A stretch of DNA of 64,000 nucleotides from Pseudomonas farris (lineage in GTDB: Bacteria; Pseudomonadota; Gammaproteobacteria; Pseudomonadales; Pseudomonadaceae): assembly GCF_019145235.1 (NCBI RefSeq), contig NZ_JAHSTV010000002.1, forward strand, positions 1 through 64,000, in the 5' to 3' direction. This document shows positions 42,170 through 50,823 of the stretch, in pieces; within the stretch, counting starts at the first letter, position 1; each line of letters starts with the position of its first letter. A program made the translations under genes and the position numbers. The notes under the pieces are model-generated. The model was given only the letters and a program-made list of their open reading frames with translations. It ran no database searches and had not been told where the DNA came from.

Positions 42170-44698
42170 ATGTACAAGCGCAGCAGCACCGCAGGAGTGG
42201 TCGGTTTCACGCTCACCGCCCTGGCCATGGCGATCGCCAGTGAACGCCTGAGCGCCGCCGAAACCGTGGCGAATACCGAACACGTCGAAGTAGTGGGCCA
42301 GGCGGCGAGCATTGATCAGGCGCTCAAGGAGCAGCGCAGTTCCGACAGCATCAAGAGCGTGGTGCATGCCGACGGCGTGGCGCAGTTGCCGGACGAAAAC
42401 GTTGCCGAAGCGGTGCAGCGCTTGCCGGGCGTCAGCGTCGAGCGCGACCAGGGCGAAGGGCGATTTGTCAGCGTGCGCGGCCTCGGTCCGGATCTGAACA
42501 GCGTGACCATCAACGGCACACTGGTGCCATCGCCGGAAAGCGAACGCCGGGCCGTGGCCCTCGATGTGCTGCCCTCGGAATTGGTGCAGTCCTTGTCGGT
42601 AATCAAAACCCTGACCCCGGACATGGACGCCAACTCCCTGGGCGGTACCGTGGATGTGAAAAGCCTCTCGGCCTTCGATCACAAAGGGCTGTTCTACACC
42701 GGCAGCAGCGAAGCCAGTTACGACAAGAATACCCACCAGACCAGTCCGAAATTTTCCGGCGCCATCAGTGATCGCTTCAGCCTTGGCGACGGCATCGACA
42801 ACTTCGGCGTCGCTGCGGCGCTGAGCTGGCAGAAGCGCGACTTCGGCTCGGACAACGTCGAAACCGGCGGCGCCTGGGACTTCGAGCAAGGCGCCAAATT
42901 GCAGGAGTTCGAGCAACGCGATTACGACATCAGCCGTGAACGCTCCGGTGGTGGCCTGAACTTCGATTACAAACCCGACGACCTCAGCAGCTATTACCTG
43001 CGCACCCTGTACAGCCGCTACAAGGACAGCGAGACGCGCAATTCCACCAGCCTCGAATTCGCCGACCCACTGACGGCGGGGGAGTTGGGCGACGCCGAAG
43101 GCTCACGCAAACTCAAACAGCGGGAAGAGACCCAGGAAATCCAGTCCTACGTATTGGGCGGCGAGCGTATGTTCGGCCTCTGGACCCTCAGCGGCCAGGC
43201 CGGCTACAGCCGCTCCAGCGAAGACAGCCCGGGCCACATCGCCAACGCCGCGTTCAATGGTACCGACGATTTCACTGACAGCGGTTTCTACGACAACGAC
43301 AAGCCGCGGCCCATCATCGGTCAGAGCTTCTACAACCCGGACAACTTCAGCCTCGACAAGGTCGACTGGGAAAAACAGAAAACCACCGACACCGAGAAAA
43401 ACCTGCGCCTGGACCTGGCCCGCGATTACGACTTCAGCGGCTATGCGTCCCAGGTCAAATTCGGCGGCAAGGTCAGCCGCCGCAACAAAGACAACAACCT
43501 CGACGCCTGGGTCTATGAAGATTTCGACGATCTGGGTTTCAGCGATGAACAGCTCAACCTCAGCCGATTCAAGAAAGGCACCGTGGATTACCGCCTCGGC
43601 CAATTCGGCCCGGGCATCAGCGGCAGCGCCATCAAGCAGTTGATCGGTGGCCTGAATCAGGCGGACTTCTATGACGAGACCGAATCGCGGGTCAACGACT
43701 TCAAGATCAGCGAAGACATCAACGCCGGCTACCTGATGAACACCATCGATATCGATGACTGGCGTTTCATTGCCGGCATGCGCTACGAAGGCACCGAGTT
43801 CGAAGCCAAAGGCACGGGCGCCACCGACGGCGAGTTCCAGTCCACCGAAACCAAACGCCGTTATCACCACTGGTTGCCGGGCCTGCATGCGCGCTATCAA
43901 CTGGACAAGAACACCCAGGTGCGCGCGGCCTGGACCAAGTCCGTGGTGCGCCCGACTTTCGGCCAACTGGCGCCGGGTTTTGTCATCGACGATGACGAGG
44001 CGACCTTCGGCAACCCGGACCTCAAGCCGCTGGAATCCAGCAACCTCGACCTGGGCATCGAGCACTACATGGGCCATGCCGGCACGGTCTCGGCGTTCGT
44101 GTTCTACAAAGACATCAAGAACTTCGTTTACAACACTGACCTGGCCGGCACCGGTGCCTGGGCCGATTTCTCCGAGGCTCATACGTTCGCCAACGGCGAC
44201 AGCGCCAAGCTATATGGCCTGGAACTGGCCTACTCGCAGAAATTCGACTGGCTGCCGGCGCCCTGGAACGGTCTGCTGCTCGGCGCCAACACCACCTTCA
44301 GCCGCTCCGATGCCGAGATCGAAGGCTTTGACGCCGCCAGTGGTATCAACCGCAAGCGCAGCATCGATTTGCCCAACCAATCGGACACCGTCGGCAACCT
44401 GATGCTTGGCTGGGAAGACGACAAGCTGAGCCTGCGTCTGTCGGCCAACTACAAATCCGATTACCTCTTTGAGTTGGCCTCGATCAACGACAAGGCCCAC
44501 GACCTGCACGTCGACGCCCAGACCTTCGTCGATTTCAGCGCGCGGTATTCGCTGACCAAAAATCTGCAAGTCAGCTTCGAGGCGCAGAACCTCACCGACG
44601 AGCCGTACTTCGTCTACACCGGCAACCGTTCCTACAACGGTCAATACGAAGAATACGGCCCGACCTACAAGCTCGGCCTGACCTTTACCCACTTCTAA
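42170..44698 (+). CDS. TonB-dependent outer membrane receptor
   Basis: 842 aa. A signal peptide of about 30 residues (ending SERLSA) and a TonB box (EHVEVVGQ) near 43 precede the plug: VAQLPDENVAEAVQRLPGVS, FVSVRGLGPDLNSVTINGTL, and SVIKTLTPDMDANSLGGTVD, the TIGR01782-type (Xanthomonas/Caulobacter) sequence. The barrel runs from about 155 to 842 with Asp-rich turns (YLRTLYSRYKDSETRNSTS) and ends YKLGLTFTHF, aromatic last residue. This class imports oligosaccharide-, phytate- or other large polar ligands. Upstream PHO-box-like site and a phytase gene 63 bases downstream point to inositol-phosphate or iron-phytate uptake (inference). Confidence 0.9.
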   Translation: MYKRSSTAGVVGFTLTALAMAIASERLSAAETVANTEHVEVVGQAASIDQALKEQRSSDSIKSVVHADGVAQLPDENVAEAVQRLPGVSVERDQGEGRFVSVRGLGPDLNSVTINGTLVPSPESERRAVALDVLPSELVQSLSVIKTLTPDMDANSLGGTVDVKSLSAFDHKGLFYTGSSEASYDKNTHQTSPKFSGAISDRFSLGDGIDNFGVAAALSWQKRDFGSDNVETGGAWDFEQGAKLQEFEQRDYDISRERSGGGLNFDYKPDDLSSYYLRTLYSRYKDSETRNSTSLEFADPLTAGELGDAEGSRKLKQREETQEIQSYVLGGERMFGLWTLSGQAGYSRSSEDSPGHIANAAFNGTDDFTDSGFYDNDKPRPIIGQSFYNPDNFSLDKVDWEKQKTTDTEKNLRLDLARDYDFSGYASQVKFGGKVSRRNKDNNLDAWVYEDFDDLGFSDEQLNLSRFKKGTVDYRLGQFGPGISGSAIKQLIGGLNQADFYDETESRVNDFKISEDINAGYLMNTIDIDDWRFIAGMRYEGTEFEAKGTGATDGEFQSTETKRRYHHWLPGLHARYQLDKNTQVRAAWTKSVVRPTFGQLAPGFVIDDDEATFGNPDLKPLESSNLDLGIEHYMGHAGTVSAFVFYKDIKNFVYNTDLAGTGAWADFSEAHTFANGDSAKLYGLELAYSQKFDWLPAPWNGLLLGANTTFSRSDAEIEGFDAASGINRKRSIDLPNQSDTVGNLMLGWEDDKLSLRLSANYKSDYLFELASINDKAHDLHVDAQTFVDFSARYSLTKNLQVSFEAQNLTDEPYFVYTGNRSYNGQYEEYGPTYKLGLTFTHF

Positions 44699-44761
44699 GC
44701 CCCGGGGCGGCAGCCCGGTGTTGCCGCCGTGATGGATGCACGACAAGGACTTTGCCTGTTC

Positions 44762-46675
44762 ATGAGTATTTCGTGGTTACCCAAACACGGTCTGCTGACC
44801 ACCCTGATCAGCTTGACCATCGGCCAGGCCATGGCGGCCGCGCCGAACCTGAGCCTCTCACCCTGGGCACCGAATCTGGCAGTCGACGCGGTGGCGTTTT
44901 TGCCCGCCGACTTCGGCACCGAACGCCTGGCCGCCAGCGAGCGTGACGGCTTGCTGCTGCTCGACACGCAAGGCAAAGAGCTGGCACGCCTGAAAGGTTC
45001 GTTCAGTAGCCTCGACAGCCGCGCCGCCGGCCAACATGTCTTGGTGGCCAGCCTCGACAACGCTCGACAACAAGCGTTGCTGGTCAGCCTCGATCCGGCC
45101 AAGCGCAGTTGGGGGCAACCGGTGTATCTGCCGACGCGGGATTACCCGGTGAACGGCCTGTGCCTGTACCGCGACGAAGCCAGCAATCTGTTCCTGTTTC
45201 TGGTGGGCGAGGAGGGCAAGGGTGAGCAATGGCTGGTGGGCAACGGCGTCACTTTGAACCCACAACCGCAACGGGTGCGCGGTCTGCCGCTACCGCCATC
45301 GGCACAGTTCTGTCAGGTCGACGATGGCGCCAATCAATTGGTGGTCAATGAGGAGAACGTCGGTTGGTGGGCCTACCCGGCGCATGCCGAAGCCGATGTA
45401 ACGCGCACACCGGTGGCCATGCGCGAACCGTTCGGCGAGATCAAACAGGCAGCGGGTGCGATGGCGCTGGAGCCGGGTGGCATCGTCGCACTCGATCCGA
45501 AAGCCGCGCAGTTGCATCTCTATCAGCAGCAGGGCGAACGCTGGACGGCTCAGGCCACCTTGGCGCTGCCAGGCTTGAACGAGCCGGAAAACCTCGCTCT
45601 GCGCCCGACGGCCAAAGGCTTGGAAGTACTGCTGCGCGACGATGATGACGGCCGTCTGTATCAGGGCGAACTCGACTGGCAAGCCACGCCGGTGCCCTTG
45701 GCGCCGGCGCTGGCGAACGTAAAAGCAATCAGCCAAAGCGACCCGGTAGGGCGCCAGGGCGATGCCGCGGATGATCCGGCGATCTGGATTCATCCGCAGC
45801 AAGCAGCCCTGAGTCGGGTGCTGGGCACCAATAAAAAGCAGGGGCTGATGGCGTACGACCTGCAAGGCAAGCTGCTACAGGAGTTGCCGGTGGGGCGGCT
45901 GAACAACGTCGATATACGGCCGAATTTCAAGCTCGGTCAGCAGACCGTCGACCTCGCGGTGGCGAGCAATCGCGATTACAACAGCCTCAGCCTGTTCAGC
46001 ATCGACCGCACCAGCGGTGAGTTGCGCGAAGCCGGTGAGATTCCCACGCCGCTCAAGGACATCTACGGCCTCTGCCTGTTTCAACCGGCCAGCGGCGAAA
46101 TCTACGCGATCGCTAACGGCAAGGACGGCACCTTCCTGCAATACCGCTTGAGCGCGCCGAACGGCAACGTACAGGGCGAGCTGGTGCGCCAGTTCAAGGT
46201 CAACAGCCAGCCCGAAGGCTGTGTTGCCGACGACCAGCACCAGCGCCTGTTTCTCGGTGAAGAGGACGTCGGCGTCTGGGCGGTGGACGCCCGCGCCGAT
46301 CAACCGGCGACGCTCAGCAGCGTGATCAAAGTCGGTGCGCAGTTGCAGGCGGATGTGGAAGGGCTGGCGCTCTATCAAAGCGCGGCGCAGGACTATTTAG
46401 TGATCTCCAGCCAGGGCAACGACAGCTATGTGGTGCTCGATGCTGAACCGCCGTTCGCGTCTCGCGGCGCATTCCGCGTCGGGCTGAACGCGGCGGCGGG
46501 GATCGACGGTGCTTCGGAAACCGATGGCCTGGAAGTCACCTCGGCCAACCTCGGCGGTCCCTGGAGCCACGGCATGCTGGTGGTGCAGGACGGCCGCAAA
46601 CGCATGCCCGAGCAAACCCAGAACTTCAAATTCGTGCCCTGGGCCGAGGTCACCAAAGCGTTGAAATTGCCCTGA
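44762..46675 (+). CDS. two-domain beta-propeller phytase
   Basis: 637 aa with a signal peptide (PKHGLLTTLISLTIGQAMAA). The C-terminal half (about 320-637) is a full beta-propeller phytase: DAADDPAIWIHPQQAALSRV, LNNVDIRPNFKLGQQTVDLA, EGCVADDQHQRLFLGEEDVG, and NDGLEVTS-like DGLEVTSANLGGPWSHGMLV, with Asp/Glu Ca2+ and phosphate contacts. The N-terminal half repeats part of the fold (APNLAVDAVAFLPADFGTER, FCQVDDGANQLVVNEENVGW) but lacks the D-x-A-D-D-P and N-x-V-D-x-R active-site motifs. It therefore resembles the known tandem phytases with an incomplete first domain. It removes phosphate from phytate in the periplasm or at the cell surface. ATG 44762 gives the signal peptide. Confidence 0.88.
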   Translation: MSISWLPKHGLLTTLISLTIGQAMAAAPNLSLSPWAPNLAVDAVAFLPADFGTERLAASERDGLLLLDTQGKELARLKGSFSSLDSRAAGQHVLVASLDNARQQALLVSLDPAKRSWGQPVYLPTRDYPVNGLCLYRDEASNLFLFLVGEEGKGEQWLVGNGVTLNPQPQRVRGLPLPPSAQFCQVDDGANQLVVNEENVGWWAYPAHAEADVTRTPVAMREPFGEIKQAAGAMALEPGGIVALDPKAAQLHLYQQQGERWTAQATLALPGLNEPENLALRPTAKGLEVLLRDDDDGRLYQGELDWQATPVPLAPALANVKAISQSDPVGRQGDAADDPAIWIHPQQAALSRVLGTNKKQGLMAYDLQGKLLQELPVGRLNNVDIRPNFKLGQQTVDLAVASNRDYNSLSLFSIDRTSGELREAGEIPTPLKDIYGLCLFQPASGEIYAIANGKDGTFLQYRLSAPNGNVQGELVRQFKVNSQPEGCVADDQHQRLFLGEEDVGVWAVDARADQPATLSSVIKVGAQLQADVEGLALYQSAAQDYLVISSQGNDSYVVLDAEPPFASRGAFRVGLNAAAGIDGASETDGLEVTSANLGGPWSHGMLVVQDGRKRMPEQTQNFKFVPWAEVTKALKLP

Positions 46676-46681
46676 CCCGGC

Positions 46682-46699
46682 CAGTCATCAACCTGTCAT
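46682..46699 (+). promoter_or_regulatory. PHO-box-like PhoB site upstream of the energy module
   Basis: CAGTCATCAACCTGTCAT matches the PHO box with one arm perfect (CTGTCAT) and the other CAGTCAT (one change), 4-base spacer. It lies 6 bases after the phytase stop and 73 before the TolQ-like start, so it could drive these three genes independently. Confidence 0.75.
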
Positions 46700-46771
46700 C
46701 ACTATTTCATCGAATAGCTCAACGGCCGTCGCGCATCGACAGCCCGAGAGCGCCAGACAAGGAGTTTCACC

Positions 46772-47482
46772 ATGCAAGCGACACTGGAACACATGACCAT
46801 CTGGGGCCTGATCAGTGATGCCAGCCTGCTGGTCAAAGCCGTCATGCTCATCCTGTTGTTGGCGTCGGTGCTCAGCTGGTACCTGATCATCCAGCGCAGC
46901 GGCGTGCTGCAACGTCGCGAGCGGCAGCTGAACAACTTCATGCAGCGCTTTCGCAGCACTGCGGACCTGTTGCCGCTGTACCGCGAAACTGCACAGAGCG
47001 CTGACAGCGAAGCCGGTGTCGAGCCGATTTTCCACGCCGGGTTTCAGGAATTCAGCCACCTCAAACAGCACTCGGGCAATGCGGCCGACGTGGTGCTCGA
47101 AGGTGTTGAACGGGCGTTGTACGTGGCCATCAGCGAGCAAGAAGTCCGCCTGGAGAAGGGCTTGCAGTTCCTCGCCACGGTCGGTTCCGTCAGCCCCTAT
47201 ATCGGCCTGTTCGGCACGGTGTGGGGGATCATGAATTCCTTCCTCGGCCTGTCCCAGGTGCAGCAGGCGACGCTGTCCACCGTGGCCCCGGGCATCGCCG
47301 AAGCGCTGATCGCCACGGCCATCGGCCTGTTTGCCGCCATCCCGGCAGTGATCGCCTACAACCGCTTTTCGGCGCGCAGCCAGACCCTGCTGACTCGCTA
47401 CTACGCCTTCGGCAATGAATTGCAGGTGCGCTTGCATCGCACCTTGCATGGCACGCCGATGAACCTGGCCGTCGCAGCCTGA
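46772..47482 (+). CDS. TolQ/ExbB-type proton channel protein
   Basis: 236 aa, three membrane segments. The sequence is closer to TolQ than to ExbB: MTIWGLISDASLLVKAVMLI at the start, SGVEPIF-like AGVEPIFHAGFQEFSHLKQH, and the highly conserved FLATVGSVSPYIGLFGTVWG, IMNSFLGLSQVQQATLSTVA, PGIAEALIATAIGLFAAIPA. It forms the inner-membrane channel with the TolR/ExbD-like partner encoded 14 bases later. It is not next to pal or tolB, so it is probably a second, dedicated copy and not the housekeeping Tol system. Confidence 0.92.
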   Translation: MQATLEHMTIWGLISDASLLVKAVMLILLLASVLSWYLIIQRSGVLQRRERQLNNFMQRFRSTADLLPLYRETAQSADSEAGVEPIFHAGFQEFSHLKQHSGNAADVVLEGVERALYVAISEQEVRLEKGLQFLATVGSVSPYIGLFGTVWGIMNSFLGLSQVQQATLSTVAPGIAEALIATAIGLFAAIPAVIAYNRFSARSQTLLTRYYAFGNELQVRLHRTLHGTPMNLAVAA

Positions 47483-47495
47483 GAGGAGAATACAG

Positions 47496-47942
47496 ATGCT
47501 CGTCAGACCGCAACGCAAGCACGGGCCCAAGGCCGAAATGAACGTGGTGCCGTACATCGACGTGATGCTGGTGCTGCTGGTGATTTTCATGGTCACCGCG
47601 CCGATGCTGACCCAGGGCGTGAAGATCGAACTGCCCAAAGTCGCCAGTGAAGCGTTGGCCACCGATACTCGCCAGCAAATCCTTACCCTGTCGGTGAAGG
47701 CCGAGGGTGGTTATTACTGGAACCTCGGCGGTGAACTGGATACGCAGCACCAGACTGACAGTGCGGTGGCGCTCGACGAGATGCGCGCCAAGGTCGCGCA
47801 GATTGTTGCCGAACGCCGTGACACTCAGGTTTACATTCGCGCCGACAAGGACGCCGGTTACGGCAGTGTGGTCGCAGCCATGGCGGCGTTGCAGCAGGGC
47901 GGTGTGAGCAACCTCGGGCTGGTGACCGAGGCCCCGCAATGA
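47496..47942 (+). CDS. TolR/ExbD-type proton channel protein
   Basis: 148 aa with one N-terminal membrane segment: AEMNVVPYIDVMLVLLVIFM, VTAPMLTQGVKIELPKV. The Asp in YIDVMLVLL is the proton-carrying residue of ExbD/TolR. The periplasmic part ends VYIRADKDAGYGSVVAAMAA, the TolR-like C-terminus. Stop overlaps the start of the TonB-like gene (ATGA), implying coupled translation. Confidence 0.92.
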   Translation: MLVRPQRKHGPKAEMNVVPYIDVMLVLLVIFMVTAPMLTQGVKIELPKVASEALATDTRQQILTLSVKAEGGYYWNLGGELDTQHQTDSAVALDEMRAKVAQIVAERRDTQVYIRADKDAGYGSVVAAMAALQQGGVSNLGLVTEAPQ

Positions 47943-48745
47943 CGGCGATGATCATGCCCAGTCCATCCATGACATTGCGGGATGCTGCCCGCAACGGGTT
48001 CTGGAAAAACAGTCTGGCGGCGAGCCTGGCGGTAGGGCTGCATGCCATTGTGCTGGCGTTGTTGGTGCACGGCTGGACCCTGGAGAAACCACCGCTCGAA
48101 CAGCCGGCGGTGTTGAGAACGCAACTGGTGATGCTGCCACCGGCGCCGAAGGCGACTGAACCGGTAGCGGCGCCGACGCCGCTACCGGAGCCAGTGGCCG
48201 AGGCGCTCATCCAGCCCGTCAAACCTGCGATCGATCCGCAGATCCAGGCGCAAAAACTTGAACAGGCCGTTCTTGCGCGCAAACGCGTCGAAGACAAAAA
48301 ACGCGAACTTCAGGCCGAGCAACAACGCCAGCGTCAGGAGACAGAAAAACGCACTCATGACCTCGAGCAGCAACGCCAGGCCCAAGAGCAGGCCCAAGAG
48401 CAGGCACAACGCGCCGAACAATCGCGCCTGGCCGCCGAACGCGCGCGTCAGCAGGCCACCCAAGTAGCTGCCGACAGCCGCCAATACCTGCCCCTCAGCA
48501 AGGACGCGCCGGACTATCCGCAACGGGCGCTGGATAAAAACATCGAAGGCGATTGCACCGTGGAATACACCGTCAATCCCCAAGGAAAAATCGAAAACCC
48601 CAAGGTGCTGGACGGCTGCCATCCGTTGTTCATGCGTCCGTCGCTGGCCGCCGCCAACACCTTTCGTTACCAGCCGAGAATCGTCGACGGCCACGCGGTG
48701 GCAGTGCCGGCCGTGCGCAATACCTTTCACTACCGGATCAAGTGA
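47939..48745 (+). CDS. TonB/TolA hybrid energy transducer
   Basis: 268 aa: N-terminal membrane anchor (SLAASLAVGLHAIVLALLVH near residues 25-44, containing the TonB/TolA S-H-x-H-like H), a Pro-rich patch (PPAPKATEPVAAPTPLPEP), a long Glu/Gln/Arg/Ala-rich helix (about 105-175; EQQRQAQEQAQEQAQRAEQ) as in TolA domain II, and a TonB C-terminal domain (about 190-268; YPQRALDKNIEGDCTVEYTV, NPQGKIENPKVLDGC, YRIK end). Two Cys (GDC and DGC) lie in the C-domain and may pair. It transmits proton-motive energy to the neighbouring receptor; the mix of a TolA-like stalk and TonB-like head is unusual. Confidence 0.88.
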   Translation: MTAMIMPSPSMTLRDAARNGFWKNSLAASLAVGLHAIVLALLVHGWTLEKPPLEQPAVLRTQLVMLPPAPKATEPVAAPTPLPEPVAEALIQPVKPAIDPQIQAQKLEQAVLARKRVEDKKRELQAEQQRQRQETEKRTHDLEQQRQAQEQAQEQAQRAEQSRLAAERARQQATQVAADSRQYLPLSKDAPDYPQRALDKNIEGDCTVEYTVNPQGKIENPKVLDGCHPLFMRPSLAAANTFRYQPRIVDGHAVAVPAVRNTFHYRIK

Positions 48746-48841
48746 GCGGCACCCCTAGTGGATAGGCGTGCGGCTATGCGGTCGTGAGATAGACTGATCA
48801 GCGGGCATCGGACGGTGGGGGTGACAGGTGGCGCGCTTCAG

Positions 48842-50062
48842 ATGGATTCGCTGATCACGGCGGCGGCCCGTGCGCTTGCGGCGGGTGATCCCCTCGGCGC
48901 GCTGAACCGCATCGCCTTGCGCGACGATGCGCCTGCGCTCGCGCTTCGCGGCATCGCGATGGCGCAGTTGGGCGACCTTGTGCGCGCGAAGGCGCTGGTG
49001 CGCAGCGCCGCACGTGCTTTCGGGCCGAAAGAGGCGTTGGCCCGGGCGCGATGTGTCGTCGCCGAGGCCGAAATCGCGCTCGCCTCGCGGGATCTGAACT
49101 GGCCAACTAAGGCACTCGACGCCGCGCGGGCAACGCTTCAGGCGCATGGCGACTGGGTCAACGCCGCCCATGCGCGGTACCTCGAGATCCGCCGCTTGCT
49201 GCTGATCGGGCACCTCGACGAGGCCGAACACCGGCTCGCCGAGCTTGATCCGACGCCGTTACCGCCCGCATCGAGGGCAGCCTACGAACTGGTCGTGGCG
49301 GGCATCGCGATGCGCCGCCTGCAAACAAAAGCGGCGCGCGCTGCACTTGAACGAGCCGAGCTTGCTGCACAACACGCCGCTATTCCCGCGTTGACGGCAG
49401 AGGTCGAAAGCGCCGCCCGCATCCTCGATACACCGGCGGCGCGACTGATTGTCGGTGGCCAGGAACGGCCGCTGCTGCTCGATGAAATTGAAACGTTATT
49501 GACATCCCCCACACTGGTCGTCGACGCCTGCCGGTATGTCGTGCGCGACGCAGGCTCGGCGGTTTCACTCGCCCGGCGGCCGGTGCTATTCGCGCTCGCC
49601 CGGGCGTTGGGCGAAGCGTGGCCCGCTGACGTGCCGAGGGAGACGCTGATTGCGCGAGCCTTTCGGATGAAGTTCGCGGATGACTCCCATCGCGCGCGGT
49701 TACGCGTCGAACTCGGGCGGTTGCGCGCGGCGTTGCACCTGATCGCCGATGTCGTCGCGACCCCGCGAGGGTTTGCGCTGGTGCCGCACGATGCGCGTGA
49801 CGTCGTGGTGCTGGCGCGACCTGTCGAAGAGCAGCATGCGACGCTGCTCGCCTTCCTCGCCGACGGCGAATCGTGGTCGAGTTCGGCCCTGGCGTTGGCG
49901 CTTGGCGCCAGTCAGCGCACCGTGCAACGAGCCCTCGACACGCTGGCGGCTGTCGGCAAGGTGCAGTCATTCGGTCATGGCCGCGCCCGGCGCTGGATGA
50001 CCCCGCCGGTTCCAGGATTCGCGACGGTATTGTTACTCACAGGGTTGCTGCCGAGTGACTAG
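48842..50062 (+). CDS. TPR-like/winged-helix DNA-binding protein
   Basis: 406 aa, very Ala/Arg/Leu-rich. The first 210 residues look like TPR-type helical pairs (AALARALAAGDPLGALNRIA-like, ARATLQAHGDWVNAAHARYL). The C-terminal end has a helix-turn-helix, WSSSALALALGASQRTVQRA then LDTLAAVGKVQSFGHGRARR, with a winged-helix wing, and PVPGFATVLLLTGLLPSD. Codon use is even more GC-rich than the neighbours, so acquisition is possible. ATG 48842 is preferred over an upstream frame at 48815. Together with the next gene it seems to be a two-gene unit; role unknown, a transcriptional regulator is likely. Confidence 0.7.
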   Translation: MDSLITAAARALAAGDPLGALNRIALRDDAPALALRGIAMAQLGDLVRAKALVRSAARAFGPKEALARARCVVAEAEIALASRDLNWPTKALDAARATLQAHGDWVNAAHARYLEIRRLLLIGHLDEAEHRLAELDPTPLPPASRAAYELVVAGIAMRRLQTKAARAALERAELAAQHAAIPALTAEVESAARILDTPAARLIVGGQERPLLLDEIETLLTSPTLVVDACRYVVRDAGSAVSLARRPVLFALARALGEAWPADVPRETLIARAFRMKFADDSHRARLRVELGRLRAALHLIADVVATPRGFALVPHDARDVVVLARPVEEQHATLLAFLADGESWSSSALALALGASQRTVQRALDTLAAVGKVQSFGHGRARRWMTPPVPGFATVLLLTGLLPSD

Positions 50063-50099
50063 CATCGACTTCACCAGCCCAGTGAAAGAGGAGCAAAAC

Positions 50100-50732
50100 A
50101 TGAAACATTCAGCAGCCGAAATCATCCGCGAATACGGGCCTTTTCCAGGCGTCGACAGCGTGCATGGCGTCACCCATGACGGCCAGCAGGTCTGGTTTGC
50201 CTCCGGCGACAAACTCAACGCCCTCGATCCTGCGAGCGGCAAGACGCTGCGCTCGATCGATGTCGCCGCCCATGCCGGGACAGCCTTCGACGGTCAGCAC
50301 CTGTTTCAGATCGCCGAGGATCGCATCCAGAAAATCGACCCACAGACCGGCCGTGTGCTCTCCACCATCCCCGCGCCCGGCGGCGGTGGGGACTCGGGGC
50401 TCGCCTGGGCCGAAGGGACGCTTTGGGTGGGTGAGTATCGCGAGCGCAAGATTCATCAGGTCGATCCCCAGACCGGGGCAGTGCTGCGCACGCTCGAATC
50501 CAACCGCTTCGTCACCGGTGTGACCTGGGTCGAGGGCGATCTGTGGCACGGAACGTGGGAGGGGGACGAGAGCGAGTTGCGGCGAGTCGATCCGGCAACG
50601 GGCGAGGTGCTGGAGAGCGTCCAGATGCCGGCTGGCGTCGGCGTGTCGGGACTTGAGTTCGATGGTCACGACCGGTTTTTCTGTGGCGGCGGCAACAGCG
50701 GGAAGGTAAGGGCAGTGCGCCGTCCTGAATAA
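50100..50732 (+). CDS. small beta-propeller protein (PQQ/YVTN-like repeats)
   Basis: 210 aa without a signal peptide. Repeats of about 40 residues: HGVTHDGQQVWFASGDKLNA, GTAFDGQHLFQIAEDRIQKI, GLAWAEGTLWVGEYRERKIH, GVTWVEGDLWHGTWEGDESE, GLEFDGHDRFFCGGGNSGKV, each followed by a DPQTG-type turn. This is a five-bladed or open propeller as in glutamine-cyclotransferase-like proteins. GAGGAGCAAAAC before ATG 50100 is a strong ribosome site. It starts 37 bases after the HTH gene and could be its sensory or effector partner. Confidence 0.72.
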   Translation: MKHSAAEIIREYGPFPGVDSVHGVTHDGQQVWFASGDKLNALDPASGKTLRSIDVAAHAGTAFDGQHLFQIAEDRIQKIDPQTGRVLSTIPAPGGGGDSGLAWAEGTLWVGEYRERKIHQVDPQTGAVLRTLESNRFVTGVTWVEGDLWHGTWEGDESELRRVDPATGEVLESVQMPAGVGVSGLEFDGHDRFFCGGGNSGKVRAVRRPE

Positions 50733-50823
50733 GCCTTTGCGGCGCAAGTCTCGGGTCGTACCGCGGTGCGCGAATGGAACTAATCTACAGTGGCCGAGCG
50801 AGACCTTTTGAGGGGCTCAAGCC

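Noticed and set aside
43103-44182. 359-codon minus-strand frame inside the TonB receptor
   Set aside because: Antisense to the barrel region; repetitive Val/Glu/Ala content, no start context.
46772-47942. The TolQ/TolR-like genes as the housekeeping tol-pal system
   Set aside because: No tolB, pal or ybgC lies beside them, and they follow a phytase gene and end in a TonB-type transducer.
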